Positions 27,447-35,864 of a DNA stretch of 64,000 nucleotides are shown here, one piece after another. The DNA is from Acidisphaera sp. L21. Its GTDB lineage: Bacteria; Pseudomonadota; Alphaproteobacteria; Acetobacterales; Acetobacteraceae. Each line of letters starts with the position of its first letter. Position 1 is the first letter of the stretch. A model generated the notes under the pieces. The model saw only the letters and a list, made by a program, of their open reading frames with translations. It was not told the origin of the DNA and searched no databases. The translations under genes were made by a program, and so were the position numbers. Where the stretch lies: positions 58,778 through 122,777 of the forward strand of contig NZ_LMUY01000020.1 in the NCBI RefSeq assembly GCF_009765685.1, given 5' to 3'.

Positions 27447-29008
27447 TGATGCGTTGGTTCGCCCTATTGCTGCTACTGGCCCTCCCGGCGCGGGCGGAGT
27501 CCGTGCTGCAGATCGCCGCCTCCGCCGACCTCACCGGGCTGGACCCGATGGGCCCGGCTGCCACCGGCACCTACATTCACGGCATGCTGGTCTACGACAC
27601 GCTGTTCGCGCAGACCGAAAAACTCACCATCCGCCCGCAAATGGTCGGTGAGGAAATTGTCGCCCCCGACAAACTCACCTACACGATGACGCTGCGCCCC
27701 GGCCTGCTATTCCAGGACAACACGCCCGTCACCACGAAGGACGTCATCGCCTCGCTCAAGCGCTGGATGACGTTGGACATCGTCGGCCGCACCCTGGCCA
27801 TCGACGTCGCCAGCATGGAGGCGGTGAACGAGCGTACCTTTATCATCCACATGAAGCGCCCCTTCCCGGTCGAGCAGGCGCTGGCCAATAGTGGCAGCGG
27901 CCTCGCCGTCATCATGCGGGAAAAGGAGGCGACGGGCGGCGTCTTCACCCGCAATACAGCGATCATCGGCTCCGGCCCGTTCCGTTTCCTGCCCGATGAA
28001 TGGGTGCCCGGCGACAAATTCGTCTACGCCAAATTCGCCGGCTACGTCCCCCGGGCCGAGCCGCCGGACGGCCTGGCCGGTGGCAAGATCCCGAAGCTGG
28101 ACAAGATCGTCTTTCACGTCATGCCCGACGCCTCGGTCAAATCCTCCGCCCTGCAAACCGGCGAAATCGACTTCATCGACGCGCTCGCGTTCGACCAGGC
28201 GGAGGTGCTGTCCAAACGCCGCGGCATCACCGTCGGCCGCCTGTCCGACACCTACAACACCTTCTTCATGCGCCCGAATGCGCTATTCCCGCCGTTCAAC
28301 AACCCCAAGGCGCGCCAAGCGTTGATGCTCGCCATCAACCAACCCGACTACATGGCCGTCTCCTTCGTGAAGCCCGATTGGGGCCAGCCCTGCCTTTCCT
28401 TCTTCGTCTGCGGCAGCCCCAACGGCATCACCACCGGGTCCGCCCCCTACGCCCACCAGGATTTCGCCCGCGCCAAGCAATTGCTGGCCGACGCCGGCTA
28501 CAAGGGCGAGAAGGTGACGCTGATCAACTCCCACGAAACCCTGTTCGTCGGCATGGCCGGCGATTTCGCCGCCGATAACCTCAAGCAGATCGGCCTCAAC
28601 GTCGACACGATCGAGAGCGACTGGGGCACCTTCATGACCCGGCGCAACAACAAGGCCGAGCCGGACCATGGCGGCTGGAACATCTTCATCACCAGCGTTT
28701 CCGGCAGCGGCACGTTCTCCCCGCTCAGCAACTCCATCGCCGACACCACCTGCGGCGCCCGCAACTTCGCCGGTTGGACCTGCGACGAGGAAGCCGCCAA
28801 GCTTCGCGACGAATGGATCCACGAACCCGACCTGGACAAGCAGCGCGCCGTGCTGGAAAAGCTCAGCGCCCGACTGTGGGAGGTCATGCCCGCCATCATG
28901 CTCGGCCAGCGCGCACAACTCTACGCCTGGCGCAACAACATCACCGGCTTCGTCCACCCGCCATCGCTGGTCACGGTGTTCTGGAACATCGAGAAGGCGG
29001 CGTCGTAG
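27446..29008 (+). CDS. ABC transporter substrate-binding protein, family 5
   Basis: A 520-residue periplasmic binding protein with a short Sec signal (MMRWFALLLLLALPARA). It shows the SBP_bac_5 pattern: LTGLDPMGPAATGT, LRPGLLFQDNTPVTTKDVI, GSGPFRFLPDEWVPGD, ARQALMLAINQPDYM and AKQLLADAGYKGE. It is clearly related to the minus-strand neighbour at 29017 (both have KFAGYVPR and ESDWGT motifs), suggesting an old duplication. It is last in the eight-gene operon. Its 3' end converges on that neighbour with only 8 bp between stops. Confidence 0.9.
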   Translation: MMRWFALLLLLALPARAESVLQIAASADLTGLDPMGPAATGTYIHGMLVYDTLFAQTEKLTIRPQMVGEEIVAPDKLTYTMTLRPGLLFQDNTPVTTKDVIASLKRWMTLDIVGRTLAIDVASMEAVNERTFIIHMKRPFPVEQALANSGSGLAVIMREKEATGGVFTRNTAIIGSGPFRFLPDEWVPGDKFVYAKFAGYVPRAEPPDGLAGGKIPKLDKIVFHVMPDASVKSSALQTGEIDFIDALAFDQAEVLSKRRGITVGRLSDTYNTFFMRPNALFPPFNNPKARQALMLAINQPDYMAVSFVKPDWGQPCLSFFVCGSPNGITTGSAPYAHQDFARAKQLLADAGYKGEKVTLINSHETLFVGMAGDFAADNLKQIGLNVDTIESDWGTFMTRRNNKAEPDHGGWNIFITSVSGSGTFSPLSNSIADTTCGARNFAGWTCDEEAAKLRDEWIHEPDLDKQRAVLEKLSARLWEVMPAIMLGQRAQLYAWRNNITGFVHPPSLVTVFWNIEKAAS

Positions 29009-29016
29009 GTCCAGCC

Positions 29017-30585
29017 TCAAACGCGGCGCGCGCCCCAGGGGTAGGGCGCCAATCCTTCCACCAATCCGGTGACGGAACGCCGGACCGCGGTGCGAAGGGT
29101 GAATTGGCCGAGCGGCAGGGTCGGCGCTTGCTCCAGCCCCAGCCGGCCGAGTTCGGCCGCCGCTTTCTTCTGCGTCGCCTCGTCCGGCGCGTACAGCCAT
29201 GTGTCGGTCAGTGCCTCCGCCCGGTCGTTCTTCCACCAGCCGAACCACCCCGCCGCCCCTTGTCCGCGGATCAACGGGGACATCGCCGGGTTGCCGTAGG
29301 TGGTGGCACCGCCGGTGGTGTGGAAGATGCTCCAGCCGCCCTTCTCCACGGGTTCGCGGGAATTGCGGCGTTGGATCACCGTGCCCCAATCGCTCTCGTT
29401 CAGGTCGACATTCATGCCCGCCTGCTTCAGTGCATCCGCCGTCACCTGGCCAAGCGCGCCGATATCGGGGAAGTCGGTCGGATTGATGATGACGACGCGC
29501 TGCCCGCCATACCCGGCTTCCTTCAGCATGGCGCGGGCGCGGGCGATGTCGCCGGGCATCAGGTCGGCATTGTCGGCATAGTATGGGGTGTATTTCGGCC
29601 ACAGGCTGCGCGTCTCGGTCCAGGCGCTGGTGTCGTCGCCCTCGGCAGCGCGCATGTAGTTTTCCTGGATGACGGTCACGCAGGCGGCCCGGCGCAGCTT
29701 CACGTCATCGAACGGCGCCTGCAGGCAGTTAAACCGCGCCAGGGATAGCCGCCCCGTCTTGTCCAGCACCTGCAACCGCACGTTCGGGCTGCGTGCCAGC
29801 ATCGGCAGCAGATCGACCTGCGGGCGCTCCCACCAATCCACCTCGCCATTGATCAGTGCGGCGGAGGCGGTGGCGGCGTCGGGAATGATCACCCATTCGA
29901 CGCGCTGGAAATTGGCGATCTTGCCGCCCGTGGCATAATCGGCGGGCTCCGGCCGCGGCACGTAGCCGGCGAATTTCTCGTAAACGACCTTGCTGCCGGA
30001 ATTGTATTCGCTGGCCACGAAACGGTACGGCCCGGAGCCGACCATTTCGCCGATCTGCTTGTTCGGGTCGGTCTTGGCCAGGCGCTCCGGCATGATGAAC
30101 GCCGCGTTCTCCGGCTTGCCGATCGCCGCCAGCAGCAGCGGGAACGGCCGCTTGAGCTGAATTTCGAAGCTGCCGTCATCGACGACCCGCCACTCCTCCA
30201 CCACGGCGGCGAGCAACTGGCCGAATGGGTCACGCGCCGCCCAGCGCTTCAAGCTCTGCACGCAATCGGCGGCCCGCACCGGTTCGTTGTCGTGGAACTT
30301 CAAACCGGGGCGCAGGCGGATGCGCCACAATGTCCCATCGGCCGACACCTCATGCCCTTCTGCCATCTGCGGCAAAGGCTGCCCGAGCCGATTGGTCGAA
30401 TACAGCGTGTCGAACACGTAGTAGCCGTGATTGCCGGTCACCGTCGCAGTGGTCCAGATCGGGTCCAGCGACGTGAGGTTGGCCTGCGGCACGAAGCGCA
30501 GCGTGCTCGCCCTCGTATCCTGCGCCAGGGCAGGGGCCGCCAACAGCCCCGCGCTCGCCACCAAGAAACTGCGTCGTTTCATCAT
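29017..30585 (-). CDS. ABC transporter substrate-binding protein, family 5, in a polyamine-type transporter operon
   Basis: A 522-residue periplasmic protein with a signal peptide (MMKRRSFLVASAGLLAAPALA) and the SBP_bac_5 pattern: LTSLDPIWTTATV, LRPGLKFHDNEPVRAADCV, GSGPYRFVASEYNSGS and ARAMLKEAGYGGQ. Its start overlaps the stop of a PotC-like permease, so it is last in the operon 35700-29017. The operon already contains a PotD-like binding protein, and family-5 proteins normally work with DppBC-type permeases, so the association is unusual. It is similar to the binding protein at 27446. Confidence 0.9.
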   Translation of the reverse strand: MMKRRSFLVASAGLLAAPALAQDTRASTLRFVPQANLTSLDPIWTTATVTGNHGYYVFDTLYSTNRLGQPLPQMAEGHEVSADGTLWRIRLRPGLKFHDNEPVRAADCVQSLKRWAARDPFGQLLAAVVEEWRVVDDGSFEIQLKRPFPLLLAAIGKPENAAFIMPERLAKTDPNKQIGEMVGSGPYRFVASEYNSGSKVVYEKFAGYVPRPEPADYATGGKIANFQRVEWVIIPDAATASAALINGEVDWWERPQVDLLPMLARSPNVRLQVLDKTGRLSLARFNCLQAPFDDVKLRRAACVTVIQENYMRAAEGDDTSAWTETRSLWPKYTPYYADNADLMPGDIARARAMLKEAGYGGQRVVIINPTDFPDIGALGQVTADALKQAGMNVDLNESDWGTVIQRRNSREPVEKGGWSIFHTTGGATTYGNPAMSPLIRGQGAAGWFGWWKNDRAEALTDTWLYAPDEATQKKAAAELGRLGLEQAPTLPLGQFTLRTAVRRSVTGLVEGLAPYPWGARRV

Positions 30586-31430
30586 TCTGCGCCTCCCGAT
30601 GGCTGGCCGACCATATCATGCCCCGTCATCGCAACAAGTTGGCCCTCCTTGGCCTGCCGCCGCCGCGCCACCGAGGACCGCAGCCAGACATCCAGCAGCA
30701 ACACCACCACCGTCACCGCGATCAGCAGCGTGCTCACGGCAGCGATGGTCGGCTCCAACTCCAGCGTCAGGCTGTTCCAAATCCGCACCGGCAGCGTCTG
30801 CCCCTGGATCCCCGACACGAACAGCGCAATCACCAACTCGTCGAACGAGGCCAGGAACGCGAACAGCGCCGCCGACACGATGCCCGGCGCCGCCAGCGGG
30901 ATCACCACCCGCCGGAACACGCCCCACCGGCTACAGCCATGCACCATCGCCGCCCGCTCCAACGCCGGGTCGACGGCATGCAGCGCCGATTGCGTCATGA
31001 TCAGCACCACCGGCAGCGCAATCACCGCATGGGTCACCGCCAGCCAAACCCGGTTACCGATCAGCCCCAGCCGCACCGATAGAAAATAGATCGCGATCGC
31101 CGTCACGATGCTCGGCACGATCAACGGGATCAGCGTCAGCGACATCAGCACCGACCGCGCCGCAAATCGCCCCCGCACGAACGCATACGCCGCCAGGAAC
31201 CCCGTGCCGGTCGCCAACACCGCGCACATGCTGGCCACCTCCAGCGAGTTATACAGCGCCGACCGCCACCGCCCATCGCCAAAGAACCGCACGTACCACC
31301 GCAACGACAAACTCTGCGGCGGAAAACTGAGATACGCATCCCCGCTGAACGAGGCGATCACCACCACCGCAATCGGCCCCAACAACAACAGGCACAGCAA
31401 GCAAACCGCCGCCCACCCAACCCGCCTCAC
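30582..31430 (-). CDS. ABC transporter permease, PotC-like
   Basis: A 282-residue inner-membrane permease with about six helices. The cytoplasmic EAA loop, which contacts the ATPase, reads LERAAMVHGCSRWGVFRRVVIPLAAPGIV. The N-terminal helix is followed by SFSGDAYLSFPPQSLSLRWYVRFF, typical of PotC-type subunits. The GTG start overlaps the upstream permease stop. With the neighbouring permease, ATPase and binding protein it forms a complete importer of the spermidine/putrescine/iron type. Confidence 0.9.
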   Translation of the reverse strand: MRRVGWAAVCLLCLLLLGPIAVVVIASFSGDAYLSFPPQSLSLRWYVRFFGDGRWRSALYNSLEVASMCAVLATGTGFLAAYAFVRGRFAARSVLMSLTLIPLIVPSIVTAIAIYFLSVRLGLIGNRVWLAVTHAVIALPVVLIMTQSALHAVDPALERAAMVHGCSRWGVFRRVVIPLAAPGIVSAALFAFLASFDELVIALFVSGIQGQTLPVRIWNSLTLELEPTIAAVSTLLIAVTVVVLLLDVWLRSSVARRRQAKEGQLVAMTGHDMVGQPSGGAE

Positions 31431-32266
31431 GCCGGGTTGGCCCGGCGGATGTCGGCGAACCGACTGTACACCGCGTACACCACCATCGTCACCGCCAGCA
31501 GCACCAGCGACATCACGGCCGCGACCGGCCAGTTATTCGCCTGTTCCACCTGCCGTTCGATCAGCATACCAACCATCATGTCCTCCGGCGCGCCCATCAG
31601 CGCCGGGGTGATGAAGAAGCCGATCGCCAGGATGAACACCAGCAGCGACCCGGCGATCACCCCATGCAGTGTCAACGGCAGGAACACGCGCAGGAAGATC
31701 CGCGCGCCCGACGCCCCCATCCCCGCCGCGGCCTGCAGCAGCCGCATATCCACACTGCGCATGGCACTAAACAGCGTCAGCACCATATAGGGCAGCAGCA
31801 CGTAGGTCATGCCTAATATGACCGAGCCGCGATTATACAACAGCGACAACGGCCCCTGCGTCACCCCAATGGCCTGCAGCGCATTGTTCACCACCCCCGT
31901 CCGCCCCAGCAGCACCATCCAGGCATAGGTGCGCACGATGACGCTGGTGAAATACGGCAGCAGCACACTGGCGATCACCAGCCGAAACATCAGCCCCTTC
32001 GCTCGCGTCAACGCGAACGCCAGCGGATACCCGATCGCCAGGCAACACAACGTCGTCGCCAACGAGATCTCCCCCGTCACCAGCATCGACCGCTGCATCG
32101 CCCGCGACCCGGCAATGGCCAGCGCCTCCGACAGGATCTCACTGCCCGAGCCCAATTCCCCCAATGCGTTCCCCAGAAACCATCCTAGCGGCAGCAGGAA
32201 CACCAGCCCCAACAACAGCGCGCTCGGCAGCAGCAGCAGCCACGCCAGCAACCGCGGCAGTGGCAT
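31427..32266 (-). CDS. ABC transporter permease, PotB-like
   Basis: A 279-residue membrane permease with six predicted helices. The segment RTYAWMVLLGRTGVVNNAL is strongly typical of PotB/PotH-type subunits. The EAA loop is LLQAAAGMGASGARIFLRVFLPLTLHGVIAG. The ATG overlaps the ATPase stop by one base, and its stop overlaps the next permease by 4 bp. It pairs with the PotC-like subunit to make the membrane channel. Confidence 0.9.
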   Translation of the reverse strand: MPLPRLLAWLLLLPSALLLGLVFLLPLGWFLGNALGELGSGSEILSEALAIAGSRAMQRSMLVTGEISLATTLCCLAIGYPLAFALTRAKGLMFRLVIASVLLPYFTSVIVRTYAWMVLLGRTGVVNNALQAIGVTQGPLSLLYNRGSVILGMTYVLLPYMVLTLFSAMRSVDMRLLQAAAGMGASGARIFLRVFLPLTLHGVIAGSLLVFILAIGFFITPALMGAPEDMMVGMLIERQVEQANNWPVAAVMSLVLLAVTMVVYAVYSRFADIRRANPA

Positions 32267-33306
32267 CAGGCAGCCAGCAGCCGGCTATCCGCCGCGGCCC
32301 AACTCACGATGGCCGCCGCACCCGGCACCAACGCCTGCATGCCGGGCCCGTTGGTGGCGTCCACGGTCATCACCTGGTCGCCACCCACGTCGATTTCCGT
32401 GCGGATCAGCGTTCCCAGGAACGAGCTGCGCAACACCCGCCCGCTCAAACTATTCTCGCTACCCGCGCCCAGGCGAACTTTCTCGGGCCGCACAAACAGG
32501 CTCGCCGCCCCCGGCGTCCCCACATTCGCGGCAGCCAGATACGTGCCATCCGCCCGCCGCAACGCTGCGCCCTCCGCCACCCCGGCGATCAAATTCGACT
32601 CCCCCAGGAACCGCGCCACGAACGCATTCACCGGCCGCTCGTAAACCTCCCGCGGCGCCCCCGCCTGGATCATCCGGCCGCCTTCCATGATGGCGATGCG
32701 GTCGGACAAATTCATCGCTTCCTCCTGGTCGTGGGTGACGAAGATCACCGTCATCCCCAGCCGGCGCTGAATATCCGCGATCTCGGTCTGCATGTGATAC
32801 CGCAGATTCTTGTCCAGCGCCCCCAGCGGCTCGTCCATCAGCACGATGGCGGACCGTGCCACGATCGCCCGCGCCAACGCCACGCGCTGCTGCTGCCCGC
32901 CCGAGAGTTGGCGGCCATACCGCCGCTCCATCCCCTGCAGCCGCACCGTCGCCAGCGCCTCCATCACCCGCGCCGTAACATCTTTCTGCCCCCGCGCGCG
33001 CAGCGGAAACGCCACGTTCTCGAACACGTCCAGATGCGGGAAGATAGCGTAATTCTGGAACACCATCCCCAAGCCACGCGCCCGCGGCGCCGCTCGCGTC
33101 ATGTCCTGCCCACCCAGCAGAATGCGCCCGCTATCCGGCACCTCGAACCCGGCGATCATCGACAGCGTCGTGCTCTTCCCGCTGCCCGACGGCCCCAGGA
33201 TCGTAAAAAACTCACCCGGCGCGACCGCGATGGACAAATCCTCCACCGCCGCCACCCCGCCAAACCGCTTGCTGACCCGTTCCAGCGCCACCGCGCCTGC
33301 GGTCAT
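32266..33306 (-). CDS. ABC transporter ATP-binding protein, PotA-like
   Basis: A 346-residue ATPase. Walker A is GPSGSGKST (about residues 39-47), the Q-loop is GMVFQNYAIFPHLDVFENV, the signature motif is LSGGQQQRVALARAI, Walker B is IVLMDEPLGALD and the H-loop is VTHDQ. A C-terminal TOBE-type regulatory domain (from about residue 240) is present, as in PotA/FbpC importers. It energises the polyamine-type importer encoded by the flanking genes, all with overlapping ends. Confidence 0.94.
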   Translation of the reverse strand: MTAGAVALERVSKRFGGVAAVEDLSIAVAPGEFFTILGPSGSGKSTTLSMIAGFEVPDSGRILLGGQDMTRAAPRARGLGMVFQNYAIFPHLDVFENVAFPLRARGQKDVTARVMEALATVRLQGMERRYGRQLSGGQQQRVALARAIVARSAIVLMDEPLGALDKNLRYHMQTEIADIQRRLGMTVIFVTHDQEEAMNLSDRIAIMEGGRMIQAGAPREVYERPVNAFVARFLGESNLIAGVAEGAALRRADGTYLAAANVGTPGAASLFVRPEKVRLGAGSENSLSGRVLRSSFLGTLIRTEIDVGGDQVMTVDATNGPGMQALVPGAAAIVSWAAADSRLLAA

Positions 33307-34355
33307 CCCAGAACCCAGTTGGACCAGGCCTTGGTCACCCGATCACGGTTATCCTCCCACCAATCGATCTTCTGGTAGAACCCCAGATCGCGGTATTTCG
33401 GTCCACCCGGCATGATGTCCAACAAATCCTGCGGCAGCATCGCGTACGCCTTGGTGTTGGACGGGCCGTAGCGCAATTCCTTCGCATACCCCACCTGCGC
33501 GGATGCCTGGCTGGCATAATCCACGAACAATTGGGCGCCTTTCGGGTTGCTGGACAGTTTGGGCACGCCATAGGCCTGAACCTGGATCATGTTCTGGTTC
33601 CACTCGATTGCCAGCGGCGCGCCCTTGTCGATCAGCGTCTGCACCCGGCCATTCCACACGGCGCTCAACACCACTTCCTTGTCCGACAGCATCTGCGCCG
33701 ACAGCGCCCCCGTATCCCAGAATTTCGGCACCGCCGGCCGAATGCGCGTCAGCGATTTGAACGCGCGATCCAGGTCGATCGGGTATAATTTGTCCGGCGC
33801 CACGCCATCGGCAATCAACGCCAATTCCAGTGGCGGCTGCCCGCTGCCCATATCCGGCAGGCTGCGTGGCCCGGGAAATGCTTTGATGTCCCAAAATTCC
33901 GCCCAGTTGGACGGATGCTTATCCGGAAACGCCTGCTTGTTGTAAGTACTGACGGTCGCATAGACATAGCTGCCAACCCGATACGGGAATTTCAACTCCT
34001 TGATGATCTCGTCCGGATTGCCGTATTTCCACGACGCATAATCGATCGGCAGCAGCGCCCCCAGCCGCTCCAAATTCAGCAGCCCGCTATCCCCGGTGTC
34101 GATGATGTCGAACTCGGCCCCGCCCGCCTTATACATCGCGATCAGCTTGCTCATGGTCGCCGCGGCGGTAACGACCTCGATCCCCGTCGCCTTGGTAAAC
34201 CCGTCATAGACGCTACGCCGCATGATGTCGTCGTACACGCCGCCGGTCGTGCGGATCACCAATTGCTGCGCCGCCCGCGCCGGCCGCCAGATGAACGGCG
34301 TCGCCAACGCCCCCGCAATCACGGCCCGGCGTCCAGTCACGATCGGCTTCGTCAT
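33303..34355 (-). CDS. ABC transporter substrate-binding protein, PotD-like (family 1/8)
   Basis: A 350-residue periplasmic protein with an N-terminal signal (RRAVIAGALATPFIWRPARA). The mature domain matches spermidine/putrescine or iron(III) binding proteins: VIRTTGGVYDDIMRRSVYDGFTKATGIEVV, FDIIDTGDSGLLNLERLGAL and LRYGPSNTKAY near the C terminus. The ligand is probably a small cation, polyamine or amino acid. The start at 34355 follows AGGAAG; the frame extends upstream without a ribosome site. It lies between the amine-oxidase-like gene and the ATPase. Confidence 0.88.
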   Translation of the reverse strand: MTKPIVTGRRAVIAGALATPFIWRPARAAQQLVIRTTGGVYDDIMRRSVYDGFTKATGIEVVTAAATMSKLIAMYKAGGAEFDIIDTGDSGLLNLERLGALLPIDYASWKYGNPDEIIKELKFPYRVGSYVYATVSTYNKQAFPDKHPSNWAEFWDIKAFPGPRSLPDMGSGQPPLELALIADGVAPDKLYPIDLDRAFKSLTRIRPAVPKFWDTGALSAQMLSDKEVVLSAVWNGRVQTLIDKGAPLAIEWNQNMIQVQAYGVPKLSSNPKGAQLFVDYASQASAQVGYAKELRYGPSNTKAYAMLPQDLLDIMPGGPKYRDLGFYQKIDWWEDNRDRVTKAWSNWVLG

Positions 34356-34377
34356 GAGGTGCTTCCTTATTCGATAT

Positions 34378-35700
34378 TTATGGCCAACCCGGCTCGCGCC
34401 ACCCATCCAAGCGATCACGCAACCTGTACAACCCACCAACGACAGGCATGAACCAAGGATTCCCGCGATACCCCCGCATCGTCGGAAAGGGCAGGCGGGA
34501 GAACGCGGACGGACGATTACCCCGCCCCAGAATCTGCCGCGCCGCCTGCCGCCCCAAATGCGTCATCGTCACCACCCCGCTGCCATTGCAACCCAGCGCG
34601 TAATGCACCCCATCCTGGACCCCCACATGCGGTAGAAAGTCGAACGAGAACGCGACATTGCCCTTCCAGGCATGGGTAATCCGCGTACCAGCCAGCGCCG
34701 GAATCAGATGCAGCAGAAACCGGTGCAGCCGCGCCCCCGCCCGCCGTACATCGCTATCCACGAAACTCGCCCGACCCCCGAACAAAATCCGGTCGCCAGC
34801 AGGCGAGGGCCGGAAATAGTACAACACCTTCTTCGTATCGCCATACACCCGCAGCTTCGGCAGCAACTGCGCCACCCGCTCCCGCCCCAACACCTCGGTC
34901 GCAATCATATAGCTGCCCACCGGGATCAGCCGCCGCTGCTGCCACGGCGTCACCCCGCCAGTATAGCCATTGGTCGCCACCATCAGCGCCCCAGCCTTGA
35001 TCTCCCCAGCGGAGGTGCGAACCCGGAATCCACTGCCCTCGGCACCATACCCATCCACCGACACGCCCCCGTGCAGCGAGGCCCCAGCCTCCTCGGCCAC
35101 GCGCGCCAGTTCCTGCACGTATTTGCCGGGATGCAGCGACCCGGCGCGCTGCACCAGCAAACCCCCGTAATAACGCTCGGTCGCCAACTCACTGCCGACG
35201 TCCCCGCGCGGCACCAACTGCGCCTCCCCGGGCCGCGCCCGGTTCAGCATGTCGCCCCGAACCGCCAGCGTTTGCATCGCCTTGGCGGAGTGCGCCCCGG
35301 TAAACCGCCCCGTCCGCCGATAATCGCAATCCAGACCCTCACGCTCGATCAGCTGCTCGAAATCGTCGAAGGATTGCTCGCCTTCCTCCACCATCGCGGC
35401 AAGGATCTCGGGGTCCACCGCCTCCTGCAAATTGCTGCGGGACCGCCCCAGCCCGGACGCCCCCGCCAGCGCGCCGCCATTGCGGGACGACGCACCCCAC
35501 CCGATCGGCTCCCGGTCCAGCACCACTGGGCGCAACCCACCGCGCGCCAACTCCAACGCCGTCGACAACCCCGCAATCCCGCCGCCAATCACCGCAACAT
35601 CCGCCTCGGCCGGAATCGCGTCGGATCGCCGGGTCGGCGGCGCCGCCTCCCACCAGAACGGGCGCTCGACGAAGTCCGGGGCAAAGATCGTATCGCTCAT
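34378..35700 (-). CDS. FAD-dependent amine/amino-acid oxidase (DadA/PuuB-like)
   Basis: A 440-residue DAO-family flavoprotein. It has the Rossmann motif VIGGGIAGLSTALELARGG (about residues 36-54), then GWGASSRNGGALAG, the covalent or tight FAD-binding arginine region seen in PuuB and related oxidases. The C terminus holds YALGCNGSGVVTMTHLGRQAA. It would oxidatively deaminate an amine or gamma-glutamylated amine. It heads the operon and lies 22 bp before a PotD-like binding protein, so import and oxidation of the same polyamine-like substrate is the simplest reading. Confidence 0.85.
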   Translation of the reverse strand: MSDTIFAPDFVERPFWWEAAPPTRRSDAIPAEADVAVIGGGIAGLSTALELARGGLRPVVLDREPIGWGASSRNGGALAGASGLGRSRSNLQEAVDPEILAAMVEEGEQSFDDFEQLIEREGLDCDYRRTGRFTGAHSAKAMQTLAVRGDMLNRARPGEAQLVPRGDVGSELATERYYGGLLVQRAGSLHPGKYVQELARVAEEAGASLHGGVSVDGYGAEGSGFRVRTSAGEIKAGALMVATNGYTGGVTPWQQRRLIPVGSYMIATEVLGRERVAQLLPKLRVYGDTKKVLYYFRPSPAGDRILFGGRASFVDSDVRRAGARLHRFLLHLIPALAGTRITHAWKGNVAFSFDFLPHVGVQDGVHYALGCNGSGVVTMTHLGRQAARQILGRGNRPSAFSRLPFPTMRGYRGNPWFMPVVGGLYRLRDRLDGWREPGWP

Positions 35701-35776
35701 GCCGCCAGCATTCCCGGTTGGGCGTCCCCTGCCAAGTCTAATCTCGGCACCGCATCATTCCTGGCCCCAAAATTGC

Positions 35777-35788
35777 TTGTCCGGACAA
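35777..35788. promoter_or_regulatory. Palindromic operator candidate TTGTCCGGACAA
   Basis: A perfect 12-bp palindrome in the 164-bp divergent region between the amine-oxidase operon (minus) and the family-5 binding protein gene (plus). A copy with one mismatch lies before 41789 (41743-41754). Two matching sites in front of metabolic operons suggest a shared regulator, possibly of the GntR type, which often binds TTGT...ACAA sites; that is inference. Confidence 0.5.
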
Positions 35789-35864
35789 CAGGGCAGGAAC
35801 CGCAACCGATCGACAGAGCGCTGCGACCCCAAACCGGGCGCGGCCATGCTGGGAGCCGTCCGTC

